Assembly: GCA_949825045.1 (NCBI GenBank)
Contig: OX463829.1
Location: forward strand, 4,340,001 to 4,404,000
DNA from: Argyresthia goedartella
Lineage: Eukaryota > Arthropoda > Insecta > Lepidoptera > Argyresthiidae
Reading direction: 5' to 3'
DNA length: 64,000 nt
Shown one piece after another: positions 31,663 to 40,897 of this stretch. Below the pieces are notes generated by a model. The model did not search any database, was not told the DNA's origin, and saw nothing but the letters and a program-made list of their open reading frames with translations. Made by a program: the position numbers and the translations under genes. Positions within the stretch are counted from its first letter, which is position 1. Every line of letters starts with the position of its first letter.

Positions 31663-33861
31663 AAACGTGTTTTCTTTTTCCTTTACTACTCACCATTCTG
31701 CAGCTTCTTGTTTAGGAGGAATGTTGAATAGGTCGTGATGAATGTCGTCACACCTCTTATTTATTTATGAGCTGTCTTCAGCTATATTCAAATACATGTA
31801 TTTGAACGCCAATGGACGATGAATAGCAAAACTTCGGGCACGTTAACCCCACACGTCTCATATTCTTATTGTGGTTGATATTGACAATAATTGTACATTG
31901 GCAGCAGCTATGGGATGTACAGAAAGGCGTTTTATGTGATGTGGTTGTCATATTCATTCTAAACAACTTTCACTATTAAACCGATTTGACCACCTTTACA
32001 TTTCACATTACGGCCTAAAACGTATGGATGGATATGCTTGGGTAATAGCGCTGTGAAGGAAGGCCATGTAGGTATTATTGTCTCCGATCTTAGATAATTT
32101 TACTTATTTACAACGATGTCCCGTTAGAATCAGTTCTTGCCAATAAATCCTTGTCAAGATTTGTTTACGCGTGTCATTGCCAGGTCGACCTTGGGAATCA
32201 TGATGGAATGACAAATGCGGACATTCCCACGCGATTGTGCCAGCTGTATCTGTCATCTGCATTACGATTGTGCCAGCTGTATCTGTCATCTGCATTACGA
32301 TTGTGCCAGCTGTATCTGTCATCTGCATTACGAATTAGCTGTTGTTGCTATGCCACAATACTCGTATGCCGAATGCTTTCTTTGGCTCTAAGCGAGCTGT
32401 CACCTCTCTCGCTTTCACCGCACCTTACTATATGCGAGAAAGAGAGGCCACAGTTCGCACAGAGCCAAAGAAACTTGGCGCGGAATGTAATTCTTTTCGA
32501 GGTAGCTCTGCGTAAAGTAATTCGTATTGCGTCAGGAGAGCGACAAGGAGACCTCTGCCAAGGGCAACGATCGCAGCAGAAAGTAGGTAGGTAGGTATGT
32601 GATGTAAAGTCCATTCGCTTCGATAGTGTCGTACACCCGCACGCAATTGTGGTTTTTATCCTTGGAAGCTACAAAAGAGAGATACATACACGCCCTCAAA
32701 TACAAGATGTCACACTATCTATGCTCCGGAAATCCCCGGGAATGTATAACCAATAGGTATTGTCTCGGTCGGTTTCATGTTAGCCAAGGCATGACCTTTG
32801 CGCTTCTTCACTTTGCCGTTGGTGACTTGTTGACGTGACATGAATTTAAACGCAGTTCTGCGCAGCATTTGTGCCAACTTCATGTGAAGTGTTACATACA
32901 GACAATCACGCATTCTCCCATACTATATACACCTACATACATGACGACATATCTTTTGCCATACGGCAGACGTACAGATACGCCAACGTTCGGCCAGTAC
33001 GTAATTCGATGGTCCAACAGGGAAGTCATGTTGTCGGGATATCACCAGCCTTGCGATCCACTGAGATGCAGAAACTATCCTTAGATTTTAAAGCGGCGCT
33101 AAACGCTAAGTCCCGCGTGAACTGGAATGAATATTATGTATTCAGAAATAAGAGCCATTAGCGTTTAGCAGGGCTCTAAAATTTAAAGATCGTTTCTGTA
33201 ACTGTCTGTTAAACAGTTCGGTTAACTCTTTCAGAGATTAATTTTATATTTATTTCTTCACTTTACGGTTTCACTTAGAGCGAGAATAACTTGACTCATT
33301 TATTAGGAGAGATAAATAATTGATTGATGTCATAATAAAAATGATGTAACGATATAGTTGTTATTTTTATCGGTAGCGTGCCATTAGCAGAGACTTAAAT
33401 TCCTTACGCCTGCGCCCTTATTCTGTAACTTCAATGCAAATTGACTTAATGTAGGGGAAATCTGTCATATCACTGTTATTCTCAGTGGCTTTCAGTTACG
33501 GTCTAAGGGAGTTGCATGGGTCTACGTTTGTAAAGGCACAGCGTATCAGGCCGCTAACCCACGGATATGAAGGTTTTCTTAAAATCTCTAGGCCTATGCT
33601 AGGATTGCTAGGTGCTTTCAACCTTTCGAATGCATTTGGCAGAAAATCAGCTCATCTTTATACCTCATTCACACACAGGAGCTCGAATAATGAATTCGTC
33701 ACCATCTATCAATGTGAATTCCATAAATTTAGACCCCTATTCACACAACAACAAGGCCCACGATTCTCATCGACTCGCGGGGTCCCGTTACGTTCACTTT
33801 CGCCGGGCGATACCCCCCGGCCGGCCTTGCCAGTCGGCCAGTGGAGCAAGGTCGGGGATTC
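31663..33861. other. Gene-free stretch
   Basis: No supported gene. Open frames of 88-147 codons (for example 32151-32594 and 33485-33922) include the 33-bp minisatellite or GC-rich repeat sequence and lack domains. GCACAGAGCCAAAGAAACTT with GGCGCGGAATGTA at 32458-32490 resembles 21546-21580, which suggests a further unclassified repeat. Confidence 0.4.
32232..32330. repeat. Minisatellite, 33 bp x 3
   Basis: CGATTGTGCCAGCTGTATCT plus 13 bases is repeated exactly at 32232, 32265 and 32298. Confidence 0.92.
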
Positions 33862-34296
33862 GGCAATCGACTCGTCCGTGCAAAGGTCCCCGTTACTCCA
33901 GGCGGAAAGACCCGCAGTGTGAGAGGGACGGAACCGGGAAAAAATGAAAAACCGTGGCGCTAAACCACAGAAAAATTGTTTAAAAATAAACTACCTACGC
34001 TATTTTGTTAAAATGTTTTTAAGGAGATTTTTCGAATACATAATATCTACTTTTTGAACGCAGTTCCACAATGAAATTAGTTAGGATTTCAGAATTACAG
34101 GAAAAAATAAAACAATTTAGAGGTGTTTTCGAAATTAAATTCTATCGAGAAAATTTCATCCAATCGCGTTTCCCTTTAGTGAAAATCTTAATCAAATACT
34201 CAATAAACGTTAAACAAAAAATCAAATCTGTAGATGACTTTATGGTGGAGTAAATGGATTCGAAAAAAAACTATAATTTTTTTCGTATCACCTTAA
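33862..34296. mobile_element. TTAA-bounded short element, copy 3 (inverted)
   Basis: CGTATCACC-TTAA closes the right end (34293-34296), and CTCGTCCGTGCAAAGGTCCC opens the left. The left terminal repeat itself is diverged (GGCAATCGACTCG). A plus-strand frame at 34071-34253 encodes MKLVRISELQEKIKQFRGVF and onwards, matching the minus-strand frame of copy 1 with few changes. No other coding content. Confidence 0.7.
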
Positions 34297-34322
34297 ATGG
34301 TGTTGCTTCTTTTAACAAAATC

Positions 34323-34560
34323 AACTATGAGAAGCGGCCGTGGCCTACGGGTATTCCCACGTCGGAAACGATCGTGCGGTTAGCAACATGTGGCCGAGAC
34401 CGTGAAGCTGTGTCAGAGGCCCTGATGGCAGCTTGTGACTCCTGACAGTCGGGTTGGCCGCAAGCCCGACTCACCTGCACCAACCGGCACTGAGCCAGCG
34501 TGGTGGAGTAGGGCTCACTTACTCGTATCCGGGTATCCGCTTAGTTGGTTTTTACGCCTT
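34323..34560 (+). mobile_element. SINE family C-related element, copy 5 (rearranged)
   Basis: CGGCCGTGGCCTACGGGTAT, CGGAAACGATCGTGCGG, GTGTCAGAGGCCCTGATGG, CGGGTTGGCCGCAAGCCCGA and ACTCGTATCCGGGTA mirror the inverted copy at 31283-31662. Confidence 0.6.
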
Positions 34561-34685
34561 CAGAATATCATACAATACATGCCAACTTAACGAACGAGTT
34601 ATGGTGGCGCAAAATACGACAAATATACATGGAATACAGCCTGTCCAGTACTCCTCGGTGGAGACAGCTAATGTCACCAGGCAAT

Positions 34686-34882
34686 TACCTCTGTGGCGTT
34701 GTGCAGTTCGAGGATCTGCCTTCCAATCGATTGGTCCCGGCTTCGAATCAGCCTGGGGAGGACGACGAAAATCCCCAGGTCTTGGATGCTCATATGTGTG
34801 TGACGCCGCTGTTTCTGGTTCCCACGACACAGGCTATCCTAGTGTGGGGCCAGAAGCAATGTATGCCTTTATATACGTAACT
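34686..34882 (+). mobile_element. tRNA-derived SINE, family A, copy 4
   Basis: ACCTCTGTGGCGTTGTGCAG, CCCGGCTTCGAATCAGCC (diverged B box), TATGTGTGTGACGCCGCTG, GTTCCCACGACACAGGCTAT and AGAAGCAATGTATGCC follow the family order. Confidence 0.8.
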
Positions 34883-35463
34883 GATTATGTTGGTTTGTTG
34901 ATGTTTACTCTTGTTGTGTGATGCTACTCTCACTTGTTAACCGAATTCACCAGTTCACTCAAACCGCTGTGTGGTGACGATCTCTGTTGACCAAACAACT
35001 AATTTCCGTAAATAGGTCTCGTCATAGTGTTGTCACTGTGCCATCGGTCCTGCCTACACTCTGGCTGGACATTGAACTGATCTAGCGAACGAGTCTAATA
35101 AAAGCCCTGCCCTGTAATCTCAAGCGATGTTTTTCTGTTTTGTTTCCGCTTTGTTTAGGTCAAAGTCAAAGACAAAATAGTTACTGTTGCTATTTACATA
35201 TAGGTACTTTAGTAAGTAAACGTCATTTTTATGTCTCTTCACTAAATTGGACGACTGTAGAAGGGCGAGAAACGCTCACAGGTTGATTTTAGATCTCTTT
35301 TAAAAATAGGTTGTGTTTATTCCTCGCGCCACGAATTAAGATCGCTGGGCGATGTTGGCCGGAATTACTGTGAATATGTACAGGTATTGAAAAGTGTCTA
35401 CTGCGCATTCAAGGCCACCGCTCATAACATGTGGCGCGATGTTTTTCTAGTACAAATATTTTA
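34883..35463. other. Gene-free stretch
   Basis: Nothing recognised. Confidence 0.35.
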
Positions 35464-35710
35464 AAGAGCTCCGTGGTCTAATGGGTTTCACGCTTGCTTC
35501 TCACACGGGAGATGCAGGTTCGATTCCTTACCATGTACCATTGAGATAATTAATTTATCTTAAGTACATTATACGGATGTTCTAACGGTGAAGTGCCATA
35601 GCTGCGGCGATGGGCTAGCCCCCTGTCACGCAAAATGGAGTATTTGAGCCAGTTCAAAGTGGGCACAATTGCCACCCCGTATGGGAAAAGGCGTGACGCT
35701 ATGTTATGTT
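35464..35710 (+). mobile_element. tRNA-derived SINE, family C, copy 6 with long tail
   Basis: GAGCTCCGTGGTCTAATGGG, GCAGGTTCGATTCC (clear B box), TTGAGATAATTAATTTATCT, then a tail with GCGATGGGCTAGCCCCCTGT, TGCCACCCCGTATGGG and AAAAGGCGTGACGCTATG. The tail alone occurs near 12850, 27918, 48245 and 48950, so it may be a module shared by several families. Confidence 0.75.
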
Positions 35711-36889
35711 AAGTAAATATTACAATATTACTAACTATAAATAATATGCGGGAATAAATAATTACAAAATTATCAACAGCGAATTCTGTGTTGACTTAGA
35801 TTAACCCCGTGCAGGGATTATGATATTGGGGATACAGCTTTACTGCGATGGGCTAGCGCCTTATTAGGCAACGCTTTAGTTTACAAGAAAGAGATGGAAA
35901 ATCTGTATAGTGGCCATATCGTAGAATTCATGGTTTCATGATATGGTTGGCCATATCAGGTAATTCATATTGTCTGTTATAAGAGCATTTCTTCTTTTTT
36001 GCCACAACACACTCGAGTTGAAGCATGTATGCCCCATGCATAAGTTTGAAGATTAACAGTTCTACTGCGTTTTATTTATAAATATTCTTTTTGAAAATGT
36101 GGCGAAATAGTAGTTTATGTGACTGCTACATAATGGAGGGCATTAATACTCTAGAGTGCGTTTACGTACAGTTACATACACTAGTTTATCTACACACATA
36201 TCATAAGCTCTCTTTGATGTGTTCAGGAACCGCATGTCTGACCGGCATTGTGGCCCTGCAGTTGTTTAGCTTGTTCTGTAGTACCAACGTGCCGCAGGCG
36301 GGCGTCGGCGTTCGAAATTTGAATGTCAATACCAACTTCACAGACTAACTAGTGGCGGCACGCGGGCGGGCGTCGGCGTTCGAAATTCGAATGCGAAATA
36401 TGCAGAAAGATTACACATTATGATCATAATGTGTAATTCGCTCATAAAGCGCTCATAAAGCTTTTTTTTTTTACTTTATATTCGTAAAATTCATATAGAA
36501 ATACAAGTTATTAAATTTCTATGTTAGATTTCACTTTATTGAACCCGTGGCTAAGTACCCAAGTGGGTAGGTACCTAATCAACATATTATTTCCTCGTTT
36601 TGTGGTTTTTGTAGGGCATTGGGTAGGTATTATTAGCATCTGTGGTATTATAAATACAATTTTAACTACCTGTGTTAGTTTTATGGTTAAAAAGCCTACA
36701 TTCCTTCCTCATTATCGTTAACTCGTATTATTAACACGTAAGCCCATTCGGAGAAACCTTTTGTTTCTACCTAATTGATTTCGTTAAAGCTCCGACATTT
36801 TTAGGGGAATAAGAATTCAAAAGTAAAAAAACGCTCTTAGACAATATTTGGAGGACTAACAGAGCAATTTTTTTTTACATAGCCTATTT
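35711..36889. other. Gene-free stretch with palindrome and short direct repeat
   Basis: GCGGGCGTCGGCGTTCGAAA is present at 36299 and again at 36366. The 28-bp perfect palindrome ATTACACATTATGA with its complement lies at 36410-36437. No gene is seen. Confidence 0.5.
36410..36437. repeat. 28-bp perfect palindrome
   Basis: The centre is GATC. The same sequence with an altered centre is at 9-38 in the window. It is directly preceded by the second copy of the GCGGGCGTCGGCGTTCGAAA repeat. Confidence 0.85.
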
Positions 36890-37412
36890 TGTGTCCCACG
36901 TCGTGTTTGGAACGCCTGGAAGAGCTACTGGTCCACGAAGGATCTAATGAAGGGCCACCTCCCGTTATCCCTGAAGCGCAAACTCGTCGACACGTGTATC
37001 CTGCCCATTTTAACCTACGGCGCACCAACTTGGTCCTTGACCGAACATCAGAAGTTCGTCAAGGTTCGTCAGAGAGCGAGGAGCGCAGCATCTTGGGAGT
37101 AAAACGCTCAGACCACATCAGAAACACCGTTCTGCGCTTCAAAACTGGCGTAGCTGATGTAGGCGTGGAAACCGCGAAACTCAAATGGAACTGGGCCGGA
37201 CACGTGAGTCGAATGCACCCAGACAGATGGGCGAAGATAGTCACTGACCGGGTGCCTACAGAAGGACACCGGCGTAGGGGAAGGCCCAGAAGGAGATGGA
37301 GGGACGACGTGGATAGGTTCCAGTCAGATTGGGTCGGCATGACGGCCAATAGGAATGTGTGGGTACGATCAAGGGAGGCCTTTGCCCAACATGTACTGCT
37401 GGCCCAAGTGTG
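36890..37412 (+). pseudogene. RTE-type LINE C-terminal fragment
   Basis: LPLSLKRKLVDTCILPILTYGAPTW is the conserved thumb segment. After a frameshift near 37075 come HVSRM, RRRGRPRRRWRDDV and REAFAQHV, the basic R-G-R-P-x-x-R-W-x-D-D tail of RTE elements. The stop (37410-37412) is about 50 bp before the next LINE frame. It is 5' truncated. Confidence 0.78.
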
Positions 37413-37460
37413 ACAACTTTGAAGGCAGTGGAACGCCGTAAATATTTCCATTAATGGAAC

Positions 37461-39818
37461 ATGATATCTGGAGCAGAGGAGATAAAGACATATCTGCAGG
37501 AACTGTGTTCACCGGGATCAGGAACAGTGGAAGAACTAAAACCAAGAGGTGAATACAAGTCCTATAAGTTGGTGTCCCAGCCGACTTATATGAAAAATGT
37601 TTTTCAATCGATATGTGGCCAGATAATGCCAGAGTTAAAGCCTGGATTCCCTTTCGAGGAGCAAGGCCGAAGACTGGCTCGCAAAAATAGACCGCATCAG
37701 GAATCGGTATCGCTATTCTATCAGAACACGCGAGGCTTGCGCACCAAACTGAAAAGTTTCTACACAAGCATGCTAGCCAATACCGCAGACCTTATTGCAG
37801 TCACGGAGACAGGAGTGAATGACTCCACACACGACGGAGAGCTAGTTCCGGCTGGATATACAATTATACGAAGCGACAGGATGGACGGGCGAAAACATGG
37901 GGGAGCCTTTCTAGTAGCTAAACCGACTTGGGAACTAAGGAAAATTGAGCTCCAAGATGAAGAACCTAACCTGGACGAAGCCCCCTACGAAATAGTTTGT
38001 GCGACAGTCCACACAAAAACTAAGTTTATCTTTATGTGTTGTGTCGTTTATATCCCTCCAAAGTCAAAACATAATCAGTACCTCCGGTTGTTTAACGTGC
38101 TCGAGAGGGTAATAGTGAAACATAAGAAAGTTGTATTGGCAGGCGATTTTAACCTGTATTCGGCTTCGATAGATGTAAATTGTTATTATAATTATTTTGT
38201 GGCCTATTGCGAACTTCGTCAGAGAAACTTTGTAGGCAACTGCAATGGTAGGCAGTTAGATTTAGTATTAACCACAGTGCAGGAGAACCAAGTTTCTGTT
38301 GAAATGGATGCGCAGTCCCTAGTACCACGGGTAGACCCGCAGCATCCGCCTCTAGCTATCAGTTTAACGTGCAGCAATAACGCCAGCTTTACGGAGAGCA
38401 GTCACGACCAACCAACGTCATCACCGACAGATCTTGTAGATCCCGGGAATAGACCCCAGTGGAATTTCCGTAAGGCTAACTTCCATCTACTGTATACGAT
38501 GTTGCTGACAACAGATTGGGATTCTCTCTACGCGATACAGCTGGTGGGAGAGGCGGTAACTTATTTTTACAAAATTATTAATAATTTGATAGATGATTGC
38601 ACACCAAGAAAAAAGCGTGTAGCCGCGGACCACTCCAGGTATAATTATCCGGACTTACCGCGTTTATACCTCTTATGCAATTCGGCTTATTCTTTAATGT
38701 CGCGTTTTAAATCGGCCGTGTATTACGAAGCTTTCGCATTACATAGATCACATGTTAAAACCAAAATAGAAGCGCTTTACGAGGTCTACCTATCCAAAGT
38801 TCAGACACAGCTCACTGATGATCCCAAGTCTTTCTGGAATTTTGTAAAGAACAAAAAAGAGAAACAAGTTAGAGCTACGACCATCACCAAAAATGGACTG
38901 TCTCTGACAGATGAAGCGTGCGCTGAGGAGTTTGCTACATATTTTCACTCCGTGTACAGCGCAACGCCTCCACAGCTCGACGCAGAGATAGCAGCGAGGT
39001 CGGAGTATGCGGACACGGGTGGGGGGGGCGCGCGCGTGCATGTTGCTCAGCTAACACTGGGTGAGGTGTGCGCCGCGCTCCGTCGGCTCAAACCCAAACG
39101 TTCTGCCGGCCCCGATGGTATACCACCATATGTAGTCAAGGACTGCAGAATGGTCTTGAAAGAACCGCTGCTCCATCTTTACAATTTGTGTTTGAAGAGC
39201 GGTTCCTACCCCGAAATGTGGAAGACGACAAGAGTGATTCCAGTACCAAAGGGGGGTTCTGGGTCAGACGTCAGTGGCTACAGACCGGTGGCAGTACTGT
39301 CAACATTTGCCAAAATGTTTGAGTCGGCACTGCAGAGTAGCATCTTTAATCAAATGGGGGGTCAAGTTTCAGATGCTCAGCACGGGATCCGACCGGGTCG
39401 AAATACAACGTCCAATCTACTTTGCTTCATGTCGCATGTCACCCCGGTACTAGACGCGCGTGGCCAGGTCGTTGTCGCATACTTCGACTTCAGAAAGGCG
39501 TTCGACACGGTCGATAACGACGTCCTTCTTGAGAAACTAAGTGTTGTCGGATTCACTCCCCAGCTGATGAAGCTATTTTGCAGCTACCTTAGAGATCGGC
39601 GACAGTACGCAGGATTCACATCGGACTCGTATTCCACCCTCTCGGGAGTGAGCCAAGGCAGCAACCTGGGACCTCTGGAGTTCATAATCATGATAAATGA
39701 TCTACCTCGGTTGTTAGGGATGCTGTTTGCTTACTGTTTGCCGATGATCTTAAGCTTCTTTTGGAAGTTAGAGATGAAGCAGATTGCGAGAGGCTACAGA
39801 ATGACGTCGATCGCGTAG
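37461..39818 (+). pseudogene. LINE endonuclease-reverse transcriptase, frameshifted
   Basis: The 785-residue frame carries a leader of unclear origin (perhaps the end of ORF1), then the endonuclease: LFYQNTRGLRTK, VTETGVND (about 112-119), CCVVYIPP and AGDFNL with GDFN at 228-231. A linker leads to RT: LKPKRSAGPDGIPPYVVKD (SAGPDG at 548), SGYRPVAVLS, YFDFRKAFD at 674 (first catalytic Asp region), GVSQGSNLGP and INDLP. A one-base loss near 39711 shifts the frame just before the catalytic FADD, so the last 34 residues are nonsense. FADD itself survives in the next frame at 39737-39748. An intact relative would nick target DNA and prime cDNA there. Confidence 0.85.
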
Positions 39819-40597
39819 TGGAATGGAGCCATCGAAATAAGCTCTATTTCAATGTGACCAAATGTGCCATAATGACATTCAGCCACGCATACCAGCCGCG
39901 CCATCACCAGTACACGATGGAAGAGGAAGAGATGATCCGTGTATCCCGGATGAGGGACTTGGGATTGTTGATGACTACGGGCTTAACGTTTCGTGATCAC
40001 ATCGGGGATATCTGCAAGCAAGCATTTAAGAAACTTGGGTTCATTTTGAGACAAGCGAGTCAGTTCAAACATGTTGAGGTGGCAAGGTTCCTCTACAATG
40101 CTTTAGTACGAAGTAAACTAGAAAGCAATGCAATCATCTGGCATCCACATGAGGCTAAATATAGCCTTATGTTGGAGAAAGTCCAGAATAGATTTGTGCG
40201 TTATATGTATTTAAAACAGTATGGGGTCTATCCTTTCTTCCCCCTCATGTATCCGAATTTGTTCGTGCTGGGCATGGTTGGGTACAATGAGCTGGGAGTG
40301 AGAAGGGGCCTCGCACTAGCTACCTATGTGTTTAGGGTGTGAAGAGGGATGCTACACAATCCCCAGGTTCTACAGATGCTTAAGTTGCATGTACCAGACA
40401 ACTACCGGAAACCTTTGAGAGGAAGAAGTCACTCGCTATTCCGAGTGCCGCTAGCGAGAACTGGAATTCTGCGGGAAGCGCCCGCGGTGAGGGCTCTGCT
40501 ACTGTTTAACAAAATAACAGATAGAACGAATGTGGATTTATTTTACTGTTCCCTGACGGAGTTCACAAGGGTGGCCAGTTTTTGTCTCTGTTATTAA
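39720..40597 (+). pseudogene. Same LINE, RT palm/thumb and C-terminus after the shift
   Basis: This frame begins with VRDAVCLLFADDLKLLLEVR, the catalytic box missing from the upstream frame. It continues with LQNDVDRVVEWSHRNKLYFN and TKCAIMTFSH, then RDLGLLM, FKKLGFILR and LVRSKLESNAIIWHP. An in-frame TGA at 40340-40342 interrupts it, and reading resumes at RGMLHNPQVLQMLKL to the final stop at 40595-40597. The 58-kb sister copy reads straight through the equivalent of the TGA, which shows that this stop is a private mutation. Confidence 0.82.
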
Positions 40598-40677
40598 TAT
40601 ATATTTTTTTTTAATCTTATTTATTTTATAAGCCATACATCTTATGATTAAGTCAGCTTAAAAATAATTAACAAAGC

Positions 40678-40897
40678 TACAGTGCTTACAGTATTACTTT
40701 AACAAAAGAAAATAACATTAAATAAATCTAAAATTGGTTAGTTACATAAGTATTTTGTAGTGTTCCCATCTGAGATTCAAAGAGGTTTACAGTGCTTACA
40801 GTATTACTTTAACAAAAGAAAATAACATTAAATAAATCTAAAATTGGTTAGTTACATAAGTATTTTGTAGTGTTCCCATCTGAGATTCAAAGAGGTT
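40678..40897. repeat. Tandem duplication, 110 bp x 2, at LINE 3' end
   Basis: TACAGTGCTTACAGTATTAC begins at 40678 and again at 40788, and both units end CAAAGAGGTT. The unit covers the last codons of the I-type LINE plus the proximal 3' UTR. The 63.4-kb copy has a single unit. Confidence 0.92.

Larger units (their letters stand above)
37440..40610 (+). mobile_element. Nearly intact Jockey-group LINE (EN-RT)
   Basis: This is a LINE lacking its 5' part. Coding starts at 37461 and runs with one frameshift and one stop to 40597, then a short AT-rich 3' end with a T/A run near 40598-40615. The order is endonuclease, reverse transcriptase and a C-terminal region without RNase H. A sister copy lies at 56740-58521. 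By architecture it belongs to the Jockey/CR1 group, possibly Daphne-like; the clade call is tentative. The adjacent I-type LINE is tail-to-tail with it. Confidence 0.82.

Noticed and set aside
32151..32594. 147-codon plus-strand frame
   Set aside because: It includes the 33-bp minisatellite (in-frame by length) and unrelated sequence; no domain or splice context.
37059..37767. Minus-strand frames of 130-132 codons
   Set aside because: Shadows of the RTE and Jockey-group LINE coding sequence on the plus strand.
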